Shown: positions 35,498-44,405, numbered from the stretch's first letter. The stretch: 64,000 nucleotides of DNA from Metabacillus indicus LMG 22858 (GCF_000708755.2 NZ_JGVU02000006.1:496001-560000); one strand, 5' to 3'. Made by a program: numbers and translations. The notes: a model not told the origin generated them from the sequence alone.

Positions 35498-36616
35498 ATG
35501 AATAAATCAATATTCACACTTATAATGTTTTCTTTACTACTATCTGCTTGTTCAAAAGCAGTCAGCTCAGAGCATACCGATACAAGTTTCTTTTTCAACA
35601 TCGGCAGAAATCCGTCTACCATTCCACAAATTGCTGGAATGACAAGTGCTATGGACAAAGGAAACGTTTTTCTGCAAAAAGAGAATGGCGAAGTTACTGT
35701 CTTTCCTACCACTAACACTACTTGGGAACATCCTATTCATTATAAGAAAGATCTTTTTATTAATGAAAAAGAAGGTGCAAAAAGAATTGGGGACGACAGC
35801 GTTGTAAAATCAGCTAATCCAGCTGCCTACTACAATGCTTATCCCATCTACGGAAAGATGGCAGATGATGACTTTTTCTCCTTTTTTAATGAGGGATTTG
35901 TTGAAGACAAGAAGACAAATACGAGCATTTATTCAACAAGATTCCGAATTTTGGATGTGAAAAATAAGACTCTTGCAGAAGACAATATTTTATATAATAT
36001 TTTTCTTCTAGCCGGAGATGTAACTGAGAACGGAATTTATGTGGCGGGAATAGACAGAACCGAGGAAACACAAAAGATCCTATTAGCCAGAGCAGATCTA
36101 AAGGAGAAAAAATTTATACCATTAATGGAATCAGATAATCCGGATTTCGTTAATTCCGATGTGTCTTTCTTAAGAGTTTACGATGAAAAAATCTTTCTGC
36201 TGAACCCAAACGGCACATTGCTTGAATACTCGCTGAATGGAAAACTCAATCGGGAAACCAAATTAAAGGGTGACTATACGAGCAGCTATTCATTCAACAG
36301 TCCCTATCTGGAAACAGAAACAGATTTCTTATTTATCGGTCTTACCGGTGACAGTTTGCTGGTGAATAAAAAAACCGGAGCCGTAACGGAGAAGAAAATC
36401 CCTGATCTGAAAACAGATTACAGCAAAAGTTTTCATTCGATATGTATGGAAGGAACGTTTTTATACATAATGAACGAAGAGAAAACCCACATCAGCCAAT
36501 ATGACATGTCTAAAGATTTCAAGAAAACCAAACAAACGTTTAAAATCGATAAAGAAATACAGGAGCATCTGCAAAACAGTGAACTTGACCTTTATAGTTT
36601 TGGCGTTATGGATTAA
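35498..36616 (+). CDS. Hypothetical lipoprotein, beta-propeller-like
   Basis: 372 residues. Lipobox LLSACSKA, Cys at 17. The rest is rich in beta-strand patterns with recurring D/N-K turn segments (YVAGIDRTEETQKILLARAD, FLRVYDEKIFLLNPNGTLLE, DFLFIGLTGDSLLVNKKTGA), compatible with a WD- or YVTN-like beta-propeller; I cannot name the family. It starts at the base after the hydrolase stop, so it is translationally coupled. The pair could be an enzyme with a surface inhibitor or co-factor, as in toxin-immunity pairs; this is a guess from the arrangement. Confidence 0.7.
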   Translation: MNKSIFTLIMFSLLLSACSKAVSSEHTDTSFFFNIGRNPSTIPQIAGMTSAMDKGNVFLQKENGEVTVFPTTNTTWEHPIHYKKDLFINEKEGAKRIGDDSVVKSANPAAYYNAYPIYGKMADDDFFSFFNEGFVEDKKTNTSIYSTRFRILDVKNKTLAEDNILYNIFLLAGDVTENGIYVAGIDRTEETQKILLARADLKEKKFIPLMESDNPDFVNSDVSFLRVYDEKIFLLNPNGTLLEYSLNGKLNRETKLKGDYTSSYSFNSPYLETETDFLFIGLTGDSLLVNKKTGAVTEKKIPDLKTDYSKSFHSICMEGTFLYIMNEEKTHISQYDMSKDFKKTKQTFKIDKEIQEHLQNSELDLYSFGVMD

Positions 36617-36627
36617 AAGAAAATATG

Positions 36628-36666
36628 AAAAGCCCGCAGCTTTATATAAACAGCTGCGGGCTTTTC
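36628..36666. terminator. Bidirectional terminator between the lipoprotein gene and galE
   Basis: AAAAGCCCGCAGCT and AGCTGCGGGCTTTT arms with T/A runs on both sides. Confidence 0.85.
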
Positions 36667-36705
36667 AACTTCTATCTATAATCACTTACTATTCGTCTAA
36701 ATTAC

Positions 36706-37737
36706 TTAAACCCGAACCTCATCCTTCACAGCATACCCATCCGGATTCTTCTCCTGCCATCTCCATGAATCGAGGCACATCTCGTCCAGATTTTTTTCGG
36801 CTTTCCATCCAAGCTCTTTCTCGGCTTTTGTTGGATCAGCGAAGCATTCGGCGATGTCCCCTGGTCTGCGGGAGACAATGGAATAAGGGATTTTTTGGCC
36901 GGATGCTTTTTCAAAGGCGGTTACAAGCTCAAGTACGCTGTATCCTTTGCCAGTGCCGAGGTTATAAGCTTCCACACCTGTAGCTGACTGTATCTTTTCA
37001 AGTGCTTTGATATGCCCTTTTGCAAGGTCGACGACGTGAATGTAGTCTCTCACACCGGTGCCGTCCGTTGTAGGATAGTCATTGCCGAAAACCTTCAGCT
37101 CAGGCAGTTTTCCTGTGGCAACCTGCGTAATGTACGGCATCAGGTTATTCGGAATACCCTTCGGATCTTCACCGATCAGACCGCTTTTGTCCGCTCCAAT
37201 TGGATTAAAGTAACGAAGGCAGGCAATGCTCCACTCGTTATTGGACACATATAGATCTCCCAGGATCTCTTCAATCATCAGCTTTGTGCGGCCGTATGGA
37301 TTTGTGGCGGATAAAGGAAATCCTTCTGAAATCGGAACTTCTTCAGGAACACCGTAAACCGTTGCAGATGAACTGAAGACAAGATTATGGACACCGTGTT
37401 TTTGCATGATTTCTGTCAGAATCAGTGTTCCAGTAATGTTGTTATAGTAATAATATATAGGCTTTTCGACCGATTCCCCAACAGCTTTTAAGCCCGCAAA
37501 ATGCACTACGGCTTCAATATCATTTTCTTCAAAAACGTTATCTACGCCTTCTCTGTCTAGCAAGTCAATGTCATAGACTTTAAATGTTTTGCCCGTTAGC
37601 TCTTTCACACGGTTTAACGATTCCATACTGCTGTTTGAAAAATTGTCCAAAATAATAATTTCATAGTTTGCATTAAGCAATTCAATACATGTATGGCTGC
37701 CGATATATCCGGCTCCGCCTGTTACTAGAATAGACAT
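36706..37737 (-). CDS. galE: UDP-glucose 4-epimerase
   Basis: 343 residues. The ATG of [20 protein letters not shown] is used; the longer frame upstream is not preceded by a ribosome binding site, while GAAAGGATG lies 10 nt before this ATG. NAD site GGAGYIGSH (about 7-15), catalytic Ser in [10 protein letters not shown] and Tyr-x3-Lys in NPYGRTK, substrate region [11 protein letters not shown]-terminal [20 protein letters not shown]. It interconverts UDP-glucose and UDP-galactose (possibly the GlcNAc/GalNAc forms) for surface polysaccharide. It is monocistronic between envelope genes. Confidence 0.95.
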   Translation of the reverse strand: MSILVTGGAGYIGSHTCIELLNANYEIIILDNFSNSSMESLNRVKELTGKTFKVYDIDLLDREGVDNVFEENDIEAVVHFAGLKAVGESVEKPIYYYYNNITGTLILTEIMQKHGVHNLVFSSSATVYGVPEEVPISEGFPLSATNPYGRTKLMIEEILGDLYVSNNEWSIACLRYFNPIGADKSGLIGEDPKGIPNNLMPYITQVATGKLPELKVFGNDYPTTDGTGVRDYIHVVDLAKGHIKALEKIQSATGVEAYNLGTGKGYSVLELVTAFEKASGQKIPYSIVSRRPGDIAECFADPTKAEKELGWKAEKNLDEMCLDSWRWQEKNPDGYAVKDEVRV

Positions 37738-37989
37738 TAAATCATAACATCCTTTCGAAACATTCATTTTAAAAAGCAAATTCATATGAATAATAGATAT
37801 AGCTCTATAAGTTTTTAAATCCAGATAAGAAAACAGTTACAAGATTTCTTAATTAATTTACCATATTCCTGCTAATATGACAAAATGCTTTAAGATTTTG
37901 TCGAACAGTTTTTGCTGGAAAGCCAGGTTGGGTGAATTTGAAAGATTCAATATATTTCCTATTAAGCTAGTAAATCATGCCTATTTTCC

Positions 37990-37998
37990 TGCTATAAT
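37990..37998 (+). promoter_or_regulatory. Extended -10 promoter of the CWB2 lytic transglycosylase gene
   Basis: TGCTATAAT, identical to the element in front of the CWB2-NlpC/P60 gene; no clear -35. Confidence 0.55.
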
Positions 37999-38028
37999 GG
38001 TAGAGTATTCCATAATAGGAGGAAATTC

Positions 38029-39846
38029 ATGAAACGATTAAAAACTGGATCATGTGCGATCATTTTAGGCTTGTCATTATCCATGTTCACCCACTCAACG
38101 GAAGCTGCAGGAAGTTACCCATGTTCTGTTGATCATAAAAATTTACTGGAAGTAAACGAGTTACTGACGGAAAAGGCGAAAAAATACGATATTCCCCCTG
38201 AAGTTGTGAAAGCCATCGCACTTAGAGAAAACAAAGACTGGGATCAGTCCTATACCCATGATGATAATAACGACGGAAAGCCAGATGGTTTAGGGCTCAT
38301 GCAGGTAACCGATAACACGGTTAACGGGAGGACGCTGGACCGGAATCTTCTCCAAACCAATGTCTGCTACAACGTCGATGCAGGTCTGCAAATTCTGGAG
38401 AGCAAATGGCTTCAAAGCAGCTTACCTCAAATCAACACGATGGACAGAGATATTATTGAGAACTGGTACTTTGCTGTTATGGCGTACAACGGTGTAGTTT
38501 CAAAAAACAGCCCGATAGATAAAAGTGGTGCTATCAATAAAGCAGCTTATCAATATATCGTATTTGATTATATAAAAGAATTCAGTTACAACAGAGAAAA
38601 ATCACTCAGCGAGCTTTCATTCAAACCCGAGTATTTCGATTACGGGGCTCATACGGGTGAAATTATCAAATTCAAGAAGCTGCAATACACCGACTACAGC
38701 AAACCTTTCACTCATTCCGGCTTGAATTTGACGCAAGATTCTCTTGCCGTTCTTTTGAAAGAAGCAAATTTTTATTCCGGAGCGGCAGGAGAGTTTTCTA
38801 CTAAGATTGCTGCAAACACGCTTGTCGAAATCACAGATGGGACACATTATGTAAACGAGAAAGACTTCGGTCCTAAAAGACACTGGGTCCGCTTTAAAGT
38901 AAAGGTCCTCGATGGTCCGTTAAAAGGAAAAACCGGCTTCATCGGTTCCCCTTACCTTAAACCAATTACAGATAAACTGGCTGGAGAAACCCGCTCTTTG
39001 ACTGCTGTTGCCATCTCTCAGGACGGCTGGAGGGAAGGTGCGGACACTGTCATTTTGGCTAGAGGTGATCAATTTCCAGATGCATTAGCAGGTGTGCCGT
39101 TATCCGGCAAGTATGATGCACCCATTTTATTAACATCCGCCACAAAAACAGAGCTAAATCCAGATACGAAAGCCGAAATCAAAAGATTGGGCGCAAAAAA
39201 AGTCATCATCCTGGGAAGCAACAGTGCTGTCCCAGCTCAAGCAGAGGATGAACTGAAAGACCTAGGCCTGAAAACAACAAGGATAGAAGGAAAGGACCGA
39301 TACCAAACAGCAGCAAACATAGCTGACTATTTAGCTTCTGACAAGAAAACAGCGATTCTGACTACGGGAAAAGAATTCGCAGATGCATTAGCTGCAGCTC
39401 CTTACGCATCTAAGCAAGGAATACCAATCTATCTTACGAATCCCACGGAAATCTCTGCTTTAACATTAAGTCATCTTAATAAAATGGAAAAGGTCATTAT
39501 CCTGGGAAGTGATGATGCTGTTGCTGACAAAATTGAGAGCTCCATTAAAGCGGATACCGTACGCATAAAAGGGGAAACCCGCTATGAAACGGCAGAACAA
39601 TTTATAAAAACCTTTAACATGGGTCACCACGACGTATTTGTAGCAACAGGAAAAGACTTTCCTGACGCATTAGCAGGTGCTGCGCTTGCAGGGAAGCGAG
39701 ACAGCGTTATTCTATTTACTAAAAAAGATGAGATTCCAGTTGCAACGGAGAGATTGATTCGGAACAGAGGATTCTCGCATTTTACATTTTTAGGCGATGA
39801 AGGAGTATTGAATACCGCAGAAGAAGTTGCGGGGATTGCTAAGTAA
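38029..39846 (+). CDS. Secreted CWB2-repeat lytic transglycosylase-like protein
   Basis: 605 residues: signal peptide (1-26), SLT/lysozyme-like domain (about 35-185) with Glu in KAIALRENKDWDQSYTHDDN and GLGLMQVTDN, then YFAVMAYNGVV. A beta-rich, SH3-like part follows (about 240-320; KRHWVRFKVKVLDGPLKGKT, GFIGSPYLKP), then three CWB2 repeats (about 325-415, 420-510, 520-605). The D-N-N-D-G-K insertion looks like a calcium loop. Expected role: cleavage of glycan strands at the wall surface. AGGAGG sits 6 nt before the ATG. It is a paralogue of the truncated gene at the left edge. Confidence 0.9.
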   Translation: MKRLKTGSCAIILGLSLSMFTHSTEAAGSYPCSVDHKNLLEVNELLTEKAKKYDIPPEVVKAIALRENKDWDQSYTHDDNNDGKPDGLGLMQVTDNTVNGRTLDRNLLQTNVCYNVDAGLQILESKWLQSSLPQINTMDRDIIENWYFAVMAYNGVVSKNSPIDKSGAINKAAYQYIVFDYIKEFSYNREKSLSELSFKPEYFDYGAHTGEIIKFKKLQYTDYSKPFTHSGLNLTQDSLAVLLKEANFYSGAAGEFSTKIAANTLVEITDGTHYVNEKDFGPKRHWVRFKVKVLDGPLKGKTGFIGSPYLKPITDKLAGETRSLTAVAISQDGWREGADTVILARGDQFPDALAGVPLSGKYDAPILLTSATKTELNPDTKAEIKRLGAKKVIILGSNSAVPAQAEDELKDLGLKTTRIEGKDRYQTAANIADYLASDKKTAILTTGKEFADALAAAPYASKQGIPIYLTNPTEISALTLSHLNKMEKVIILGSDDAVADKIESSIKADTVRIKGETRYETAEQFIKTFNMGHHDVFVATGKDFPDALAGAALAGKRDSVILFTKKDEIPVATERLIRNRGFSHFTFLGDEGVLNTAEEVAGIAK

Positions 39847-39886
39847 AGAGGAAAGATTCGGGCACGACCATATTTGAAGAGATAAC

Positions 39887-39917
39887 AGCCGGTGAGTTTT
39901 TTACCGGCTTTTTTTTA
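39887..39917 (+). terminator. Terminator of the CWB2 lytic transglycosylase gene
   Basis: AGCCGGT/ACCGGCT stem and eight T. Confidence 0.85.
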
Positions 39918-40000
39918 TAAGGAAAATAAAAATACATAGTGGTAAGAAGAATTAATGAGTTTATTTCTTCCTTGTCCTTAAAGGCTATTTAACTTAAAAA

Positions 40001-40028
40001 GAAGCACGAGAACCGTCCCGGTGCTTCC
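40001..40028. repeat. REP-like element, family B, copy 1
   Basis: AGAAGCACGAGAACCGTCCC followed by GTGCTTCC; the ends GAAGCAC and GTGCTTC pair. It starts the series of 14 copies running to 49.9 kb, all in the same orientation. Confidence 0.85.
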
Positions 40029-40038
40029 AATGCTTGCA

Positions 40039-40875
40039 CTAAGAAACCTTTTTTGTATATCTACATTTCGGAAAAGTACTACACCCATAAAAAGCCCCGT
40101 ACTTCCCTTTCTTCATAGACAACTCACCACCACATTTTGGACAGAGATTGTGTTGACTGACTTCTTTTTCTTTTCGCACCTTTTCTTTACGGTTACTTTT
40201 TATATCTGCTACATGCTTTTTCTTAACCTGCTTCTTCTGTCTATTATCTGTAATGATTAGACCTTCAAGAGCTCTATTGATTTCTTTTAACTCAGAAGAA
40301 TTGACCCTTTGAACATTCCACTCCTTGATAACTTTTATTAATTGCGGAAATTGGATAACCCTAGCTGATGTAAAATCTTCTTTAAATTTTAAAGTAGAGG
40401 ATTGAGAGAAGGCAATAATAGAATATATAAACTCAAAGTCTTCTTTAGCTATGTATTTTTTGATTGCTTGTACATGACCATAATTTTGCCAGATTGGATT
40501 GAACAATTTTTCTTTTCGTTTATAGATTGTCTGTGTCCAATATCTCTGATTTTCTTTACCAAATATCCATCCTTGATAATGCTTCGTTTCAATTACAAAG
40601 ATTCCGTATGGTGAAGTAACTATATGGTCCACCTGAGTAGTTCCACCTTCCCCGTTAGGGACATAAAGATCATGGTAAATTTTATAATTCGTGCCTAGTT
40701 TACTTAATGTTTTATTAACATACCATTCACCTAAGGCACCTTTAATTACTGGATACCGAAGTTTCAACATAACAATTCCAGCTACAAGTAAGAGAGCAAA
40801 TACAGCGGGTTCTAAGAAAAAGACTATAGGTAAGAGAATGATGATGGCTAGTATTATAGTTATCTCTTTTTTCAT
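40039..40875 (-). CDS. NERD domain protein with C-terminal topoisomerase-type zinc finger
   Basis: 278 residues from the ATG after GGAAGGAGTG. Two closely spaced hydrophobic stretches at 5-40 anchor it in the membrane. The NERD nuclease-related domain (about 48-160) has GALGEWYVNKTL, TQVDHIVTSPYGIFVIETKH and YQGWIFG; the Asp and ExK residues match the PD-(D/E)xK active site. A Lys/Arg-rich linker leads to the zinc finger CPKCGGELSMKKGKYGAFYG followed by CSTFPKCRY at the C-terminus, as in topoisomerase I tails. NERD proteins are common in Bacillus; the role is unclear, with DNA processing or defence suggested. It lies just left of the CRISPR region. Confidence 0.85.
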   Translation of the reverse strand: MKKEITIILAIIILLPIVFFLEPAVFALLLVAGIVMLKLRYPVIKGALGEWYVNKTLSKLGTNYKIYHDLYVPNGEGGTTQVDHIVTSPYGIFVIETKHYQGWIFGKENQRYWTQTIYKRKEKLFNPIWQNYGHVQAIKKYIAKEDFEFIYSIIAFSQSSTLKFKEDFTSARVIQFPQLIKVIKEWNVQRVNSSELKEINRALEGLIITDNRQKKQVKKKHVADIKSNRKEKVRKEKEVSQHNLCPKCGGELSMKKGKYGAFYGCSTFPKCRYTKKVS

Positions 40876-41231
40876 GCTAAACACTCCTTCCTGATTTTTA
40901 TTTTTGACCATTCACCTTCATAATTTTACCATTAAGTTTAGTAGGTTTTGTATTTAAGCAATTAATTTTGTAGAAATGTTTCCATAGAAAAGAGCCCACC
41001 ACCATCGAGGTAACGGTGCACACGCTAGAATAAACTTAACAGTTTTTGCTTAATTTGATTTTACACTGTTTTTTTACATCCTATTAACATAAAAATAAGC
41101 ACGAGAACCGTCTCGGTGCTTCCCTCCCCTCTTCCTTTCAAAACAAAAAAAATGACCCACCTCCTTGAATTGAGATGAGCCTAATTAGTCGTTTTTCTTC
41201 TATTATTCAATTTACGATAAACAATTTTTGG
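40876..41231. other. Gene-free stretch left of the first CRISPR array
   Basis: AT-rich; holds one family B REP (41097) and no open frame with a ribosome binding site. The repeated motif ACATAAAAATAAGCACGAGA matches the approach to other REP copies. Confidence 0.5.
41097..41122. repeat. REP-like element, family B, copy 2
   Basis: AAGCACGAGAACCGTCTCGG then TGCTTCC; perfect outer arms. Confidence 0.85.
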
Positions 41232-41258
41232 GAGCATTAGAACCGTCCCGGTGCTTCC
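41232..41258. repeat. REP-like element, family B, copy 3, fused to the left end of CRISPR array A
   Basis: GAGCATTAGAACCGTCCCGG then TGCTTCC; the truncated first repeat of array A begins at the next base. Confidence 0.85.
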
Positions 41259-41441
41259 GAATCCTCTAAACGAGGCTATTAGTATTTCTACCTGAGCATA
41301 AAGAAGGTGCAATCTGTTTGGCGGATTGTGTTAATCCTCTAAACGAGGCTATTAGTATTTCTACTAAAAAACCTCGTGTGACAATGGTACTGGATAGAGT
41401 GGATGTGTTAATCCTCTAAACGAGGCTATTAGTATTTCTAC
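41259..41441 (-). CRISPR. CRISPR array A, 3 repeats and 2 spacers
   Basis: 37-bp repeats, the outer left one truncated by 6 bp at the REP. Spacers are 36 and 40 bp and unrelated. In the plus strand each repeat starts GTGTTAATCC, has CCTC-TAAAC-GAGG as a small stem-loop and ends TTAGTATTTCTAC. The conserved leader is on the right, so transcription is on the minus strand. Confidence 0.93.
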
Positions 41442-41985
41442 TGCACCCCTATCTTACCCCTTGTGCCACAAGGGTTTCAAGACCTATTTTTGCACACCTA
41501 TTTAATCAGAGAAAGTCAAACAGTGACGAAATTAAATTCCGAATATTCACAACTTTAATTTACCCCAATATCCTTCACATTACTTACATTATCATTTTTT
41601 CGACCTTATGCACGGTCCCCCCTTTTTTCGGATCAATTTAGACCGTGCAAGTTTTGCAGCTGCTTCATCTTCTCTAGGTCGGTAGTTAAATTCTGTACCT
41701 ACAACTATTTTATTTGATTAGTAACTTTCAGAAGCTCATAAATCCTCAATGAATCATTGAGTGTTACCCACTTTCTTGGCACCAAAATTTATTTATGAAC
41801 AGCTTTCTTAATTAAGTATGCCTCAAACACGCTTCTCACACAAATACTAAGTGCATCAGATTTTAGACAATAAATTAGTCAAATTTGGGACAAATAACAC
41901 CGTCGATCTCCGGACAGTTTAGACTTGTATTAACAGTAATCCTTCTAGAAAATTTCCTTTTTAACAAGTCCATCAGATGTAAAAA
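41442..41985 (-). promoter_or_regulatory. Leader and conserved flank of array A
   Basis: Begins TGCACCCCTATCTTA in the plus strand. Promoter read leftward: -35 TTGAAA (41475-41480), 18 bp, -10 TAAGAT (41451-41456); the start site would fall about 3 nt before the array. The spacer holds the perfect palindrome CCCTTGTGGCACAAGGG (41458-41474). Farther out are a GCACGGTC/GACCGTGC hairpin (41610-41648) and CTCAATGAATCATTGAG (41745-41761). The last 100 bp carry the block CCGGACAGTTTAGACT that precedes REP copies. No gene. Confidence 0.75.
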
Positions 41986-42013
41986 GAAGCATGAGAACCG
42001 TCCCGGCGCTTCC
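41986..42013. repeat. REP-like element, family B, copy 4, right end of cassette A
   Basis: AGAAGCATGAGAACCGTCCC then GGCGCTTCC. Confidence 0.85.
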
Positions 42014-42099
42014 TGTAACTATTTCCCTTTAATTAATCATTAAATAGCGGGCCAAGCATATATTGGTTAGTGAAAATTTCCTAATAAGAAGGAGGTAAT

Positions 42100-42852
42100 T
42101 TGAATTTGGAAAATTTCTATCGCTTTAGAAACATGAGTTTTGACAAACAATTATTTGCAGTAATTTTAGGGTTATTCATCATAGTTGTATTACTCTCACA
42201 ACAGTTTTCTTCCTTAAACGTACTATCTGAACCATTTTTAATCATACTTGGTTGTCTATTCGTTTGGATAAATGTTAGTCATGAGAACTCAATCAGAAGG
42301 TTAATCGGTATATGCATAATTACTTTTTTAGTATCATTAACTTTATTAAAATGGGTTCCTTTTTCACATGCTATAGCTGAATTTATTATTTATCCTATGG
42401 GAGCTTTGTTTCTCTTGGAATTTACACGTGTTGCAAAAAAGGATAAAAAGGCCTCATTCCTGTGGCTACTAATCGTTCCCTTGATTCTCGGATCAGCTGC
42501 TGAGCAATTTCTGAGTAATACAGAGTGGTGGATTCCATTTCTCTCATTTCCTATCGCCTGGCTATATATGGCTCTTTACGCTAATGCCACGACTTTTAAA
42601 AGTACAATGAAATACGTAGGAGCATTTTTGACTGTATTACTTGTGGGTATATATATATCAGTCGATATATTAGCTTTAGATTTTGTTACTCAAATGTTTG
42701 AAAATGAGGAGATTACACAAGTATTTGCACATAAAGATACTGTACCTTTTGTCCATTTAGCTGTTACAGCCTTCTTCATTCCATTTCTAGTCACTTGCTT
42801 AATATGTTACCTGATTGCAAATAATCGAGAGAAGAAATTAATTGATGCCTAG
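42100..42852 (+). CDS. Unknown multi-pass membrane protein between CRISPR cassettes
   Basis: 250 residues, with about eight hydrophobic helices (for example 17-33, 67-83, 90-106, 119-132, 143-160, 170-190, 220-240). AAGGAGG precedes TTG 42100 by 4 nt and a second in-frame TTG (42106) by 10 nt; the second is at least as likely. Its AT-rich codon use differs from the core genes around it and is similar to accessory genes. I do not recognise a family: no catalytic motif, only a few acidic and Trp residues near helix ends (AEQFLSNTEWWIPFL). Its position within the array region suggests an accessory gene. Confidence 0.65.
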   Translation: MNLENFYRFRNMSFDKQLFAVILGLFIIVVLLSQQFSSLNVLSEPFLIILGCLFVWINVSHENSIRRLIGICIITFLVSLTLLKWVPFSHAIAEFIIYPMGALFLLEFTRVAKKDKKASFLWLLIVPLILGSAAEQFLSNTEWWIPFLSFPIAWLYMALYANATTFKSTMKYVGAFLTVLLVGIYISVDILALDFVTQMFENEEITQVFAHKDTVPFVHLAVTAFFIPFLVTCLICYLIANNREKKLIDA

Positions 42853-42888
42853 GAAAATTTATGAATTTCCTAATTGAAAACTCCCACA

Positions 42889-43515
42889 TTAAGCAGCGGG
42901 ACGCTTCTCCCGCTCCCTTCCCCCTAAAGCCTTAAACACCAAATTAGGCGAAATCCCCAATATCCTTGCAGCCTGTCTCTGGGACAACCCGCTGATTGTT
43001 TTAACTTTTCGCAGAATTTCATTTCTTTGTTCTCTTTGCAGACTTTTCACATGCGGGATCTCCATGTTCCCGAGACATTTTATGATTTCCGCTCTTGCCT
43101 CGTCATCCGGCAGCCTTTTTCTGCTGGCGTCTTCATCTTCCAGGCACTGATCGTTATTTTTCTGTTCGTTGAATTCTTTAAATCGTATCCGGGCTGTAGA
43201 CAGATCTTTAGAAAACATGTTTAGTACGAAGTAAGAATCAAGGAGCTCCTACGGGTATGCAGGCAAGCCATCATAGCCGGAACAGCTGCTCCATTTCCAC
43301 TCTGAGGGGAAACGGACTATTCCTGCCTTAACAGGGTTTTGGTGGATGTATCTTGTGGCAGTAAGGAGGTAGTGACTGTTTTCAATGTTTTCGCTCTTAA
43401 AACGGTCCTGGAAGAGGTGCCCGCTCGTTCTGTATTTCCAGTTGTAGTATTTAGCGTAGCTGATGCCTAAACGTTTCATCACGAGCGAAACGCTTTCACT
43501 TCCTTCTTGGAGAAT
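42889..43515 (-). pseudogene. Degraded RAYT-like transposase (N-terminus lost, internal stop)
   Basis: The frame reads EGSESVSLVMKRLGISYAKY, then SGHLFQDRFKSENIENSHYL, then TRYIHQNPVKAGIV with the nucleophile Tyr. A TAG stop (43249-43251) interrupts, and the same frame continues ELLDSYFVLNMFSKDL to a C-terminal helix-turn-helix (LSQRQAARILGISPNLVFKA). The first 90 or so residues, including the HUH metal site, are missing; the upstream sequence is replaced by the region shared with the EVE-like gene. So it is inactive. It is of a different RAYT subtype (with C-terminal HTH) from that at 12073, and it is the probable source of the family B REP elements around it. Confidence 0.85.
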
Positions 43516-43570
43516 AATTCCTTTTTGTTGCTTAGTTGTTTTAAAATAGAAATGTAGGGAGTGTGACCAA

Positions 43571-43975
43571 ATGAATCTTATTATTATCAATACTAACAAA
43601 TCTACGAATAAGCGCTATGAATTGGAAATGCTAGAAGAACAAAAGTGTTCAGCTTATCGCGCCACTAAAAATGAAATCACGCAAATACGAAAAGGAGATA
43701 TCGTCCTATTGTATAGTAATGATCGAGGGATCATTGCAAGTGGAAAGGCCGATGGAAACTTAAAGATGAAGCCGGACAACGGAGAAGAGAACGCTGAGTA
43801 CTATATGGGACTAAATGAATTTTATGAGTACATTAGCGATATTTCTTATGGAAAAATCCTTTCTATTATTAAGAAAGCGGATCCCTCCTTTGCCAGACCA
43901 TTTAACCAAACGTTATTAAAATTCCCATTGCCAAACTCCGCAGAAATTTGGCATGAAGTGAACAAGTATGTTTAG
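43571..43975 (+). CDS. EVE/PUA-like domain protein
   Basis: 134 residues. INTNKSTNKRYELEMLEEQK, KCSAYRATKNEITQIRKGDI, VLLYSNDRGIIASGKADG, YYMGLNEF. This resembles stand-alone PUA-superfamily proteins of the EVE type, in which a GD-x-hydrophobic-LYSN/Y turn and a GI(I/V)A(S/Y)GKA strand form a pocket for a modified base or nucleotide. EVE-like domains are frequent in defence and toxin-antitoxin contexts. GGGAG lies about 9 nt before the ATG. It is next to the broken RAYT gene and inside the CRISPR-cassette region. The assignment rests on motif feel, not on an alignment. Confidence 0.6.
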   Translation: MNLIIINTNKSTNKRYELEMLEEQKCSAYRATKNEITQIRKGDIVLLYSNDRGIIASGKADGNLKMKPDNGEENAEYYMGLNEFYEYISDISYGKILSIIKKADPSFARPFNQTLLKFPLPNSAEIWHEVNKYV

Positions 43976-43983
43976 AAATACAT

Positions 43984-44007
43984 AAAGGCAGGAGGAATTC
44001 CTGCCTT
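43984..44007 (+). terminator. Terminator of the EVE/PUA-like gene
   Basis: AAAGGCAGGA/TCCTGCCTTT stem followed by CTTC; the T tract is modest. Confidence 0.65.
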
Positions 44008-44144
44008 TCTTCAATGCATTACTTAATCTAATAAAAAAGCGAGCTCTTTTAATTCCCCCAGAACCATCACCCGGATATAAATCCGCCGATTTTATGTCTA
44101 CTAGCGGAAGATCAACTGCTACAGATCTCTTTATTCCCAGGAAG

Positions 44145-44398
44145 CAGCGGGTGCAGCAAGGAGGGGGGATTGGAAAAGAAAGAGATTGAAAACTGGCATC
44201 CAATTTGGCAAAGAATATATTCTGTTCGAAGAGGATATCAACCTAGTCGTTACGGACGTCCAAATAACTAACGATGATGTTGGTGTGGCTTTTGTAAACG
44301 GGTATGAAAAAAATGATAAAACAGAAGAGTATTCTGTCATGATTAATTATCACAATGACTTTGAAGTTGAGGGTTATGGAAATGCAAAAGGAAACTAA
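44145..44398 (+). pseudogene. Broken copy of the DUF1433-like lipoprotein gene
   Basis: Starts inside the lipobox region (AGCGGGTGCAGCAAGGAG) without start codon or signal peptide, has a small indel before GATTGAAAAC that shifts the frame, then continues as a clean match (EDINLVVTDVQITNDDVGVA) to the normal stop. The intact relatives are at 26561 and 52199. It ends with the same terminator as the copy at 45686. Confidence 0.85.
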
Positions 44399-44405
44399 CC
44401 CTCCC

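Noticed and set aside
37738-37785. N-terminal extension of GalE
   Set aside because: The Rossmann motif must be near the N-terminus, and the ribosome binding site is inside the extension.
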